This document shows, piece by piece, positions 46,077 to 56,893 of a DNA stretch of 64,000 bases (within the stretch, counting starts at the first letter, position 1; the number at the start of each line of letters is the position of its first letter). Source of the stretch: Myotis daubentonii (Eukaryota; Chordata; Mammalia; Chiroptera; Vespertilionidae); the NCBI RefSeq assembly GCF_963259705.1, contig NC_081844.1, positions 46,671,501-46,735,500 on the forward strand, read 5' to 3'. The translations under genes were made by a program, and so were the position numbers. The notes under the pieces were generated by a model that saw only the letters and a program-made list of their open reading frames with translations, ran no database searches and had not been told where the DNA came from.

Positions 46077-46497
46077 TCCTATATAATAAAAGCCTAATAT
46101 GCTAAGTGTCTGGTCCTCTGGTCATCCGTTCAACCAATCAAAGTGTAATATGCTAATGATATGATCCGGCTGCTCAACTGCCCACTATGATGTGCACTGA
46201 CCACCAGGGGGCAGACAATCGGCCAGTAGGTTAGCTTGCTGCTGAGGTCCAGCAGATCGGGACTGAGTGAGCCAGGCTGGACATGCCCTGGAGCCCTCCC
46301 ACGTTCCCTCCCCAGCTTGCCAACCTCCTGCGTCTCTCCTGGCCCCGATCATGCACCAGTGGGGGTCCCTTGGCCTGGCCCACAACCTCTCATAATCCGG
46401 GATCCCTTGGGGAATGTCAGAGAGCCGGTTTCGGCCCATCCCGCAGGCCAGGCTGAGGGACCCCACTGATGCACGGATTTGTGCACTGGGCCTCTAG
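46077..46497 (+). mobile_element. HeliBat-type Helitron, third of stack
   Basis: Starts TCCTATATAATAAAAGCCTA and ends GCACGGATTTGTGCACTGGG then CCTCTAG, followed by T (46498). It carries the TGCACTGACCACCAGGGGGC block shared with the copies at 22468 and 24740. No coding. Confidence 0.92.
46201..46214 (+). promoter_or_regulatory. CTCF-like motif carried by Helitron
   Basis: CCACCAGGGGGCAG fits the CTCF core consensus CCACYAGRGGGCAG well. It is in the third stacked Helitron. Occupancy cannot be judged from sequence. Confidence 0.45.
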
Positions 46498-47185
46498 TGT
46501 ATATATAATGGAGATTTTTATTTCATGAACAAGGATCTGTAACTATTAAAAAGGGATAATCAAATTTGTTTTTATTTTTGTGAGAATCTACTTTACTTCA
46601 TTCATTTACCACACCTTCCAAATGTACATAATTATATTGGTAACAATATGTAGTTGCTTTTTGACAAAGGACAATTTTACTGATTAAAAACCAAGCTGCT
46701 GTACTTAAATATGTAGCAGTTACCATGGAAACAATTTTATTTTGACTCAGAGCCTTTCTTGTTTTAGGGAGAGTAGCCTGTTGTTATGGCAATGGAAACT
46801 TGAGTTATTTTTCCCAAAAGAAGACAACACAGGAGGGATAATAGAGTTGCCAGTTATGAAGCACATAAAAGTCTAGTGTACTTCCTTTAAATAGCTTATA
46901 GAATTCATAACTGGTGAAGACAATAGGTAGCATTCTAGTCTTGTTAGGAAAATCTCTTGTCCCATGTGCCTCCATTGTTTTATTTTTAACAGTAACAAAT
47001 AATGATGTCATAGTTATGCTGCAATTTTACTCACCAAAGGCAACAAATTCAAATGGTCATTCCTGTAGCAATCATATATGATGTTTTATTAAAACTTTAG
47101 TATGAAGCACATTCGAGATACTAGAAGAATCATAATTGGTCGCCTATTTCATGACATTATGGCAATGAGATGATAAAAATGATAG
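46498..47185. other. Unassigned sequence containing RFX-like sites
   Basis: No repeat recognised. See the separate entry at 46719-46793. The remainder is AT-rich without gene signals. Confidence 0.4.
46719..46793. promoter_or_regulatory. Candidate RFX (X-box) site pair
   Basis: GTTACCATGGAAAC at 46719-46732 closely fits the palindromic X-box GTTNCCATGGNAAC bound by RFX factors. A weaker GTTGTTATGGCAAT starts at 46780. They lie in repeat-free sequence. No transcript start is evident. Confidence 0.35.
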
Positions 47186-47189
47186 TCAA

Positions 47190-47410
47190 AATTTACAAAA
47201 TGTCTGCGATATGTCTGCAATGTTCTAAGGCTTTCTGTTAATACATTATAATTTTCATAATACCTCTATTTGAGTGGATCATTATTGATATCTCCATTTT
47301 ATAGAAAAGAAACCTGAAGCACAAAGGGGATAATTAAGTTACCCAAGGTCACATAACAAAGAAGTGGCAGAGCCAGGAGGAACCAAACCTGTAAAATCCA
47401 TTCTCTTAAC
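47190..47410 (+). mobile_element. MIR SINE
   Basis: AATTTTCATAATACCTCTAT, TATTGATATCTCCATTTTAT, AGAAAAGAAACCTGAAGCAC, TTACCCAAGGTCACATAACA and AGTGGCAGAGCCAGGAGGAA match the MIR core and tail closely. Confidence 0.85.
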
Positions 47411-48865
47411 TACTTCCTTATGAGAGCACTTCCTAATTGCTTAATTTATTAGTTTTTATTTTCTTATGCTAATATTAAATCTTAATTTAAAGTTAGAATA
47501 CTCTAAATTACTTTAGCTATTTAAATAAATACTAAATTACATTTAGTATCTAAAATTTCTCTAAGAATGAGTATAAATTTCAGACAGGAAGTGATAATAT
47601 AAACTTTAATTCAACCAAGTGACAATATAGTGACTTATCTCAAGAATGACCCTACAATGTTCTAAAATACTTAATCTTGGAAGTAATATTGAAGTAATTT
47701 GGGGTACTAAATCTGAAAGCCTCATTTTGAGTGAAGAGAATAGGATTCCTTAAGGAATTATTTTGAATGTATTTGTAAGTCTGAAATATATATGCAAATA
47801 TGAAAATGGCAACTAAGGATTTACTGTTATAGGACTAATTAGAATTGCAAAATATTTCATTTCAGGGACTTATGCCTTTTCTCATCAAAAATGTTAAGCC
47901 TTTTAAAATGAAAGCCGTTTCTCTTACTAGTTTACATGTTGCAGATAAATCTTGAATTCATCTTATTTTAGTCTCTTAGGCAATGGTTACATAAGTATTT
48001 CAATAACACAAAATGTTCATTCCTCTCTGTTATTGAAAATAAAACTGCTTTCCCTGCTACCTTGTTCTAGTGTAGGCAGGTGAATTTTTGATAAGTAGTT
48101 TCTAAAAAAGCTAATGGCTGACCTGATAAAGCTTGTAAGCATTAAAAATCATTGCAGTAGGTATCTTATAAAAGTGATATTAAAAGTATTCCCTTTTGAA
48201 TCAGAAGTAGGACAAGAAAGCTACTATTACCACCCCTATCAATACTGCACCACAGACCCTAGCCAGACAACTAAGGCAAGCAAGAGTGGTTAGCAGAGGG
48301 TTATAACATGTCCCTTTTACTATTAACATTCAAAACCCTTAGTACTTGATATTAAGATGTTCTTAAATAATGAGCATTGCAAATAGTAATTTGCTTGAAT
48401 AGCCATGTTGGTTAGTCAAAAGCCCGCTTTAGATAATGGCTCTTTCCATGCCGCTATCAGTCAACTTTCCAATGCACATGTATCAAACAAATCCAGGCAC
48501 TCCTACCTCTTCCCTGGACAAAATTCTACCTTCCTTCATTCCCCAACTCACTTACACCTCAATTATTGTTTACACTACGCTTGTCCTCTATTTTCACTCT
48601 AGTTTTCAGTTTTATGCTCAGATGTGCTCAGATCTGACAGATAAAATGTATCCAGCTATGACCTTAATGCTTCAAATTGCAGCAGGGAAACAGGAGTTTG
48701 CTTCTAGATACGCTAAGTTCTGGTGATTACAGTTATGAGGGAGTTGGTAATATGGACTTGGACCAGAGGGAGAGGACAAAGTTGGAGACACAAATAAATA
48801 AGAATTATTTACAACTATGAGTGTGTGTGTTAAAGCTATAGTAAGATGTAGTACATAATGTTCTA
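47411..48865. other. Unassigned AT-rich sequence
   Basis: No gene or confident repeat. Two overlapping frames at 48405-48726 have no recognisable domain. Confidence 0.4.
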
Positions 48866-48869
48866 ATAT

Positions 48870-49035
48870 TATACTAATAGTAACTGCAATTTATTAAATA
48901 TCAATTAGCACATAAATTGCTACATCTAGAAGAAAACTATCTTCCATTAAACAGGTAATAACTGAAGTCTAGAGGGGAAAATAACCTCCCCAAAATGATG
49001 CAATTAGTCAATTAGTAAGTGATAGAGACAGGCCG
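48870..49035 (+). mobile_element. MIR SINE, decayed
   Basis: ATTAAACAGGTAATAACTGA, AGTCTAGAGGGGAAAATAAC, CTCCCCAAAATGATGCAATT and AGTAAGTGATAGAGACAGG match the MIR tail half. Confidence 0.6.
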
Positions 49036-49900
49036 CCAAAAAAAAAAAAAAGAAAAACCTTGTTAATTTCCCTATAGCACAATTAGCTTTCAAAAAACTT
49101 CACCATAGTTTTAGGAGAGAATGCTTAACTATGTTGTGGACCTATGAAATAGATTAGTTACTACAGAAACTTTCTTTTTCTTCATTTTCCCACAAGACAA
49201 TAACATTTCATAGCAGTTTCATCATTTTCAATAGATCCTAAGACTTTATCTTTCTTGCTTCATAATCTTCTTTATCTCTTAAATCACATTTCTTTATGTG
49301 AGCCAAATCTTCTATGGTTTATTTCCTGCTATCTCTGAAGGAAACAACAGCTTTATTATAACCCTGAATACATTTACTGTCTCTATCCTTATTCTTTATT
49401 TCTTCTTTTACCTTTTCTGTTTGTTCTTTTTCTTTCTTTCTTTCGATATCTATTTGCTTTCTTTCTATATCTATTTGTTTTACCATCAGTTACAAACGAT
49501 GAGAATGGACCAAACACACTGTGTACTAGTTATATACAGGCTCTACCACCTGATGTAGAATCTCCTTTTAATTTAAAAGTACTGTGTCTAGGTTAACTGG
49601 TCAGTTTTTTAAATCAAATATATTTGTTCTACAACAACCACATCTGTGTATTATATCATAAAAACCACATACAACAATTTTGGAATATATTTTTTTACAA
49701 TTGTTCCTTCACTCGTCTCACAAGCACTTACTTGGGTTTATTTATGAGAAAGTCACCAGAGTAGGGTTTGGGTTTAAGAGGTAATGACCTAAGTGTGCTG
49801 TTCAGAAGCTCACATCTGAGAAGGTAAAGAGATTTTAAAAGCAAAATAAAACAAAAAAACAAAGGAAAAAAAACTAGTACTTCTAATAAAGTATAGGTGC
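49036..49900. other. Unassigned sequence
   Basis: 49385-49490 is T/C-rich (TTCTTTCTTTC). Nothing else recognised. Confidence 0.4.
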
Positions 49901-49904
49901 CATT

Positions 49905-50281
49905 CTACAGACAGACAAGACCTCTGGTTTCTGGTTCTGCATGTAAGGAGCTTAAAAGCCGCCGCTTCATCCTAACAAGTAAAAATCAACACCTCTTCCA
50001 GAAAACATAACCCAAGGGAGGACACAGGAAAAACCGAGGCCCCAAATCGGCGAGAAAGACAAGCAAACACGGCGAGTCACAACTTACCGGCGCAGGCTCA
50101 CAAGCAGAACCAGCTACTGGACGCGGTGCTGGGGTCGAAAAGCTGAGCTGCATGGTAATTGATGCACTGCAGATTGCAGGAGGCTCACTGTGGGCAAGTC
50201 AGAGTGAAAAACTCCAGGGACTCAGTCTAGGTAGCCCCACCATTTTGTGACTTCTACCTCCAGGAGCTCGACCAGGCTGCA
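49905..50281 (+). mobile_element. L1 LINE 5' UTR, left part (split by Tigger)
   Basis: TGGTTCTGCATGTAAGGAGC, CAACACCTCTTCCAGAAAAC, GAGACAGGAC-like GGACACAGGAAAAACC and CACCATTTTGTGACTTCTAC resemble laurasiatherian L1 5' UTR. The L1 resumes at 50569 and leads into ORF1. Confidence 0.65.
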
Positions 50282-50566
50282 CAGTCGCGTGGCACCTTGA
50301 ACAACACGGGTTGGAACTGGGAGCTTTTATACCCTCCCTGGTTTCACAGCTGCGGCCCATTCTACCAGCTGTGGATGGCAAACCGTAACTTCCCAGCCGC
50401 GTTCCCGAGGGCAGGTTCCCAGCTAGGGCTCGCAAATACTGTTTCAGAGTCAAGGTCAGTTGTATCGCGGATGCGAAGGGCCTACTGCAGTGTCTTAAGT
50501 GTCCGTGCGTTTTTGTGTGTCCTGAGGGTAGGACCCCGAGACCTCAGATTGTTTGAGGGTCAACTG
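50282..50566 (+). mobile_element. Tigger-type MITE inside L1 5' UTR
   Basis: Left CACCTTGAACAACACGGGTT and right GTTTGAGGGTCAACTG are the two inverted ends of the Tigger group (CAGTTGACCCTTGAACAACACGGG). TATCGCGGATGCGAAGGGCC inside fits the same group. The right end is followed by TA, the expected target; the left TA is not preserved. Confidence 0.7.
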
Positions 50567-50568
50567 TA

Positions 50569-51290
50569 AATATCAGAGAGGAACCCCTCCTGCTTCCAGC
50601 AAGGAGAAAAAGAACTAATCTGAAACACACCAGAGATTCTCTTCTTAACAAGGCCCACCCTCCGGAGACACCAGGTAAGCGGAGCCTGCCTGCTCAGGGT
50701 AATCAAAGCTAATTGACCTAGGAAAAGGGAAATACCCAGGCCAGCTGGTTCCAGCCACTCTGCCCCACTAAAGACAGCAAGGGAAGGGGCTGAGAAACAC
50801 TGTGAAACCCACAGAGAGGCTCCCGCTCACAGAAGACAGAGAACTACCTGATCATAGGACTAAGGAATGCTATTCCTCTCCCCACCCCTCACCGTCACTT
50901 TAATAAAGGCCTATGGATAGCAGTTTCTTTTACCAAATCCATCAAGAAAAAACGTCCTAGGCATCAAAAGTCAAAAAACAGAATTTGAAAAGACAGGACA
51001 AGCATCAGAACCAGACTCAGACATGGCAGCCATGGTGAAATTTAAAATAACAATGAATAATAGGCTAGAAAGGTTCTGATGGCTAATGTGGAGTGAGCAA
51101 TGAGAGAGAGAGAAATCTTTAAAAAAGGCAGTAAGAAATGCCAGAGATCAAAACCACTATAACAAAAAGGAAGAAAGCTTTTGATGGGCTCATTAGGACA
51201 CTGAACATGGCAGAGGAAAGAATTTCTGAGCTTGAAGATATCTCAATAGAAATTGCCAAACTGAACAGAAAAAACAATAAAGATTGGATT
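50569..51290 (+). mobile_element. L1 LINE 5' UTR and start of ORF1, decayed
   Basis: AGGTAAGCGGAGCCTGCCTG and CACTTTAATAAAGGCCTATG are followed by ATGCCAGAGATCAAAACCAC, GCTTTTGATGGGCTCATTAG, GAGGAAAGAATTTCTGAGCT and GAAGATATCTCAATAGAAAT, which correspond to the coiled-coil start of L1 ORF1. Stops and indels break the frame. It stops at 51290, so the rest of the L1 is missing. Confidence 0.8.
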
Positions 51291-52491
51291 TCCGCTCCTG
51301 CTTTAGGTTCAGCGTAAGCCTCTCCTTGGCCCTCTCCAACCCCTAGAGGTGGGTCTTCCCTCCTGGGGTTTAACTGCATTCTGTGCTAAAGCCTCACATG
51401 AAGCATTTTTATTTTTAAATTTGAGGCTGGATAACTTCTCTGAATATTTACTGAACTCGAACTCAATTCCCAAACATGCAGGTATGCATTGGGGGAAATT
51501 ACTCCTTTTCAGGCAGCGCACAGCTGGGTCTATTTCTGTTCATTGACCCAGGGAACTTACATGAAATGTCAACTTTTCAACTTCTACTTCCAAACAAGAT
51601 CTTCCTTTCAGCACCTTTAAACTAAAAAAGAATTACTAGGGATGTAAGACCATATCCTTACAATACTTAGTATGTCGCTCACATGATTTTGAATTGAGAA
51701 CATTGTTTTAGCCATTGAGTCTTAAGAAAAACTACAGAAGAGTGAAATGTTAGACTAGGACCATAACTGAAGCAGATGGTGTGGAAGGAATGAAGTGCAG
51801 AATCACATGCTATTTTTTAACATGAAGACGCCTAAACATTTTGGTTACAAACTTCGTGTTACCTTTATTCACCCTTGGGAGGTCATTCTCAATATTCTCT
51901 TTGTAAGCACCACCATTAAACATTCACTGAGAGAGCTGGGGGAGAGAGAGGGAAGGGGAGGGAGAGACAGAAAAAAGAAAGAATAAGAGTCTGTAGGCTT
52001 TCTGAGGCATTGAAGAGAACTTGAGTATAGTTTCAAAAGGAGTGTCACAAGAAAGGAATGAAACTTTTAGCTTACCTGGAGGGGAAGTCATGGCAACAAA
52101 TAAAAGCCAACAAACAACATTAGAAAATAAAACAGTGTGCTAAAATGATTTGAAATCAGAAGATCAGTATTTATATATAATGCTATCAATGACAAGTGTC
52201 CAATAGCCAAATGCTATCATACCCTGAATCACTAGGGTGGCTGTGCACATTAAGGTTACAGTAAAGATAGAATATCAAAGCTATAACCCTGAAAACAATG
52301 AATACATTTGAAAAGATTTTAGCAATCCAATCATAAGTTAACAGGTTGAACTAAGTGACATAAAAAAAATATATGTCTGAATAAAGCATGCAGGAAAGGT
52401 TACAGATGAATTAATAGAGAATGAAAACTGTGATGTACAAGAGGTGAAAATAGATTTGGGAAATTCCAACAAGGATGGTATTATAACTAAC
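51291..52491. other. Unassigned sequence
   Basis: A purine-rich patch lies at 51930-51985 (GGGGAGAGAGAGGGAAGGGG). Nothing else recognised. Confidence 0.4.
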
Positions 52492-52667
52492 CTAGAGGCC
52501 CAATGCATGAAATCGTGCAAGAGTAGGCCTTCCTCCCCCCGGCTGCTGGCACCGGCTTCCCTTTGGCACCCAGAACCCAGGATTCCCAAGCAGCCCCGGC
52601 TTCATCCTGACGGTTGTCCGGAAGGATGTCTGGTCTAATTAGCATATTATGCTTTTGTTATTAAAGA
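52492..52667 (-). mobile_element. Short HeliBat-type Helitron, reversed
   Basis: Left CTAGAGGCCCAATGCATGAA with hairpin remnant GCATGAAATCGTGC. Right TAATTAGCATATTATGCTTT then TGTTATTAAAGA, followed by T (52668). Closely related to the copy at 19072 (GCAAGAGTAGGCCTTCCT shared). Confidence 0.9.
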
Positions 52668-55103
52668 TGAGTCAATTGAAGGGAGAGGGCCTAAAGGGAG
52701 ACCCTGAGATATCTACTTGTTATGATGGTGAGTCTTAGAGTTTTTATTTTGAAATAATGTAGGCAAAGAGAAAGATGATCCATAGTGAAGATGAAATACA
52801 GGAAAGGTGCATGGAAACCAACAAACAAATTTAATTAATAACTTCACCTTTCAAAGGGATGTTGCAATCATTTACTTTACCAGGGATAACCACTATTTTC
52901 ACTTGGGGGAAAGGTATGCTTTTAAATTATATATTCTAACTCTAGATAGCATTCAAACCTAGCTGGCTAAACTCAGGAAATATTTTAAATGGCAGACAAA
53001 CAACAAGCATTGCTTTTCCCCTGGGTAGTTAAATCTCTCCTGATACTGCAGCAAGTTCCATCCTTACTGACATGTTGATGCAATGTGAGTCAAGCTGGGT
53101 CAAGGAGGATGCTAGATTTAACAGGAAATCAGTTTGCTCTTTTTCCTGTCTGCGACATCCAGGACTGTTTGAAGAGAGGGGGCGCAAACAGTGTCGGATG
53201 CATCTCTTCTATCTTCTATCTGTGGGATGTTGGCATATGGGATAGCACTCAGATACTGGTCTCTGCCAGAGGGGGTAGACAGGCTGAAACCTGCAGTCTT
53301 TTTAAATGGCAGGTTGGAAGGATTCTGTTTCCAAACACCCTAAGGGAGTGATGACCCTGACAGGTAATATGTGACTATCAGACTGCATTTCCCACAACAT
53401 TGCAGGTCAACCCCAATCGATGAAATGTTGAGTGGGAAGTGTGGGAAGGTGTGTTAAAATGGAGAAGATGCAGCACCCGTCCCCCAGGCTTCCTCCTCCC
53501 ATTGTCATGTGTCACTGGGAGGCTGGCCCAGGTAGCTGGACCGCCAATTTGTTAGGTTACTTCTGAGTAGTCTGGGGCTAACAAAACGAGCAAAAACAAA
53601 TCATTGTGACAGTTTGAACATTCATTTTCTGATTGGGTTCAGTTCAGAACCACCATAGGTCTGATGATTTTTCTCAGTCTATATTTTCTCCCTTTTTCTT
53701 GCGTGTGACATTGGGCAAACCTAATCCAGGGTCACCCAGAATAACACCCATCCAACAAAACACAAACTGCTCCTTCTCAGCAGTCTTGAATGTTTGCCAC
53801 AGGAATAACGGTGGCTTGCAAATATTTCTCCTGCCATGCAGCTGACAAGCTAAAGGATCTTATAAATATCTGGCCTAGATCCCCTGCCTCTAGTACAGGA
53901 GGAACTCTTCCCGGTGCCTCTACAGGCGCCTGAAAATCAAGCTTTTCCCCTAGAAGCATTTATGGATCAGTCCCTGCAGACTGGAGAGAATTGAGCGCAC
54001 TTCTTTTCCTTCTAAATAACTCTGCCAATTTATCCTTCGCAGAATATCATCTGGAGCTTTCACAGGTGCCCCTTTGGATGCCAGATCAATATCAGGCTTT
54101 TGTGCGGAGCCATCAGTCAGGGAAACACAGGTGGAACGTTCCCCCTCCAGCCTGCCTCCAATCTCCTTACTGAAGCAGCTGTCGCAGCAGCAGAGCTGGG
54201 AAGGTCTCTCAGGGCTGGGTCACAGTGCCACGCACGCACGTGGGGGACACCTCCAGGGTGCTGAGCAACTGAGCAACGTAACCCCTTCTGTCCTTCCCTA
54301 GCGGGGATATCTCTAAACGCCCACACATGACAAAATGAACTTTGTTTCCTGGATTTGGTTTGCAGGTGTCTCCGCAGAGCGCTCGTTTAAAAAACGAGGC
54401 TGATCCATTAGCATGAGTCACCGCACAGTACTCATAATGGACAGTCGTTCGTGGGCAAAAAAAAAAATCACATTTATAAAATCAGTAACTGGATTTGAAT
54501 TTTTTGAAAAGGCAACAATGAGGAAATATTAATAAAAGCTTTCCTTCTGTCACATGGATGTACGGTCCAGGAATTTTGTTGTCCCAGACGGAAAAGTAGT
54601 AGAATTCCAGTTTGAGGGTTTTGTCTTTGATGATTGACTTATGCTGACTCAGCTTGACTCCCTCATTCAAACTCCACGCGAATGAAGGACCCTCATTTTA
54701 TCTTGATGCAGTTGGCTCTGGTTGTACATTCTGGACAAGCTCGGTAGCTTGTCTACTACACAGGGACACTTGGCTGAGAGGGGAGAGGAGACTGAAAATT
54801 TAGTTTATGTCCTGCATGGGGCAGCAAGAATTGCCTTTTAAAAAACAAACTGCTGCTCCATTGGCTATCAGCTGCCCTAAATCAAAGCAAGTTTTGCAAA
54901 CTTAAATGGCAGTGGCCCCAGGCAGGCTAACAGAATGTGGGCTGAGGAAGGAGTGGGGAAGCCCAGAGGCCACCCAAGGGAGGCAACGGCTCCCCTGCTC
55001 CAGCCAGTGGGACCCCTACGCATCCGAGTTCAGACAGCGCTGATTTTTAAAGAAAATTAGAAATTGAGATTTTTCTGTTGTGTTTGAACAATATACATTT
55101 AAA
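52668..55103. other. Unassigned, moderately GC-rich, apparently repeat-poor
   Basis: 53080-54420 and 54680-55020 are less AT-rich than most of the window and contain no repeat that I recognise. Short frames overlap on both strands (for example 53085-53351 and 53991-54421). None has a named domain or clear exon boundaries. It could be unique intergenic or intronic sequence. Confidence 0.4.
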
Positions 55104-55108
55104 AATGT

Positions 55109-55500
55109 TGTAGGGAGCAGCTCTGGAGTTAAGCCTGGATTGACCTGTGGCAGAGCCACAAACAAGTCCCAGCTTAGAGGGCAGGGCCCTCTTAGCTTAA
55201 TTAAGCTTGACCTTATCACCCTCCCTAGATCCTTCCCAGGTAGCTAGCTAATGGCTGTGGGAGGTGCAGCAAAAGTGCTGCCAAAACAAGTGAAACTCAC
55301 AAGAACATTGTACCACTACCTTGTTTTTCTCTGACTATAAAATAAAGCCTCAGCTTGCTGGCTGGATCCTTCTCTGTGGCCTCATCCAGGCACAGGAGAT
55401 CCACCGAGCCCCAGCTATATTCTCTTTGTTTGTCTTTTCTTTAATCCTTTGCCACCACCCCTCAGGCTCACCGAACCCTTGGCTGTGCTGGCCCGGCACA
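55109..55500 (+). mobile_element. Solo endogenous retrovirus LTR (class II-like)
   Basis: Begins TGTAGGGAGCAG and ends GCCCGGCACA (TG...CA). Flanked by AATGT at 55104-55108 and 55501-55505, a 5-bp duplication that could be read as 6. TATAAA at 55336-55341 overlaps AATAAA at 55341-55346, a compact promoter/poly(A) arrangement seen in some class II LTRs. No gag, pol or env adjoins it, so the internal part was lost by recombination between LTRs. Confidence 0.85.
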
Positions 55501-55505
55501 AATGT

Positions 55506-56147
55506 AGCCCCCAGAGAGACACATCAGAAGGTTAGATCTGACCTGGGGGTTACGGATTAGCAAACTGAGCGGAGTTAGGGATACAGTGGCATATACACAG
55601 TTTCTAACTATAAGAAACATCCAGGGATGGGGCTCAGAGCTCACTTGGCTCCAAGGTCACGGTGCTCTACACAACTCTGAACTTGACACATTTTACGGCA
55701 TTCACATCAATCTTCAAAAGAGGGAAACATTTATGGCTCTTTGGCTTGTGTCTTCTGACGCTTAGAGGTAAAAACAAATTAAAGGTGTCTCCTTCCATCG
55801 ACCACACTTTACAAATTTGCAGGGAAGCTGTAGTCACTTTGACAAAATGCCAGAACCAGTTCGCGCTGGTATAATCTGTAACTGTCTCAGTAGACCAGCG
55901 GGGCTCAGCGAGGGGACATCTTTACCTTGGAGCCATAAACCTTGTGAGCTGGGCATGTTTGAAAGGGAGAGGCTGATAAAATATTTTGATGTAAGATTTA
56001 TTTTTCTAATTTTGAGAGGTGTCATTTTTTAACAAGCCTTGAAGTTTATTAACAAAATGGAAACCATCCATAAACCCATAATTTTGCAGGGCTCACTAAC
56101 TCCAAATGGTTTCCCATCAAATGGTTTGCAAGGAATTATTAATTAAA
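55506..56147. other. Unassigned sequence
   Basis: No repeat or gene recognised. Confidence 0.4.
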
Positions 56148-56160
56148 GAAGTGACGTTTT

Positions 56161-56409
56161 GCCCCTGCTGGTTTGGCTCAGTGGGTAGAGCATCAGCCTG
56201 CAGACTGAAACATCCCAGGTTTGATTCCAGTCAAGGGTACATGCCTGGGTTGTGAGCACAATCCCCAGCAGGTGGCATGCAGGAGGCAGCCAATCAATGA
56301 TTCCCTCTCATCATTGATGTTTCTCTCTCTCTCTCTCTCCCTTTCCCTTCCTCCTCTCTGAAATCAATAAAACGTATATATATTTTTAAAAAATAAATAA
56401 AGAAAGAAG
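56161..56409 (+). mobile_element. VES SINE, complete
   Basis: Head GCCCCTGCTGGTTTGGCTCA with A box (TGGCTCAGTGG) and B box (GGTTTGATTCC), VES body (GCAGGAGGCAGCCAATCAAT), (TC)n and an ATCAATAAAA tail with TATATATTTTTAAAAAATAA. Perfect 13-bp duplication GAAGTGACGTTTT at 56148-56160 and 56410-56422. The intact structure suggests it is relatively young. Confidence 0.96.
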
Positions 56410-56678
56410 GAAGTGACGTTTTTCTCTAGCACTGAAAGAGAAGAGTTCCTGAACAAAACAAAAATATATTGGTAAAAAAAAAAAAAAATTACAATTTTAT
56501 TCTCACTTGTGATTTCATGATTTTCTCAAAAAAATAATTAGTATGACAATAAAATTATAGAGCAGGGAGTTGCTATAGTAGAATAGAGTATAATATGTGA
56601 ATTCACAAAGATAACTGAGTTTGACATGATATAATATGATATATATTTCTCCAGTATCAGTCACATTATAACTTAGAC

Positions 56679-56885
56679 CAGCCGTGGGCAAACTACGGGC
56701 TGGATCCGGCCCGTTTGAAATGAATAAAACTATTGAAAAAAAAGACCGTACCCTTTTATGTAATGATGTTTACTTTGAATTTATATTAGTTCACACAAAC
56801 ACTCCATCCATGCTTTTGTTCCGGCCCTCCGGTCCAGTTTAAGAACCCATTGTGGCCCTCGAGTCAAAAAGTTTGCCCACCCCTG
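56679..56885. mobile_element. hAT MITE, copy 1 of CAGCCGTGGGCAAACT family
   Basis: Left CAGCCGTGGGCAAACTACGG; right CAAAAAGTTTGCCCACCCCT then G. The 8-bp duplication is perfect: ACTTAGAC at 56671-56678 and 56886-56893. Its right 100 bp (GTTCCGGCCCTCCGGTCCAG) is nearly identical to the copy at 62949; its left interior differs (AAAGACCGTACCCTTTTATG). Confidence 0.95.
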
Positions 56886-56893
56886 ACTTAGAC

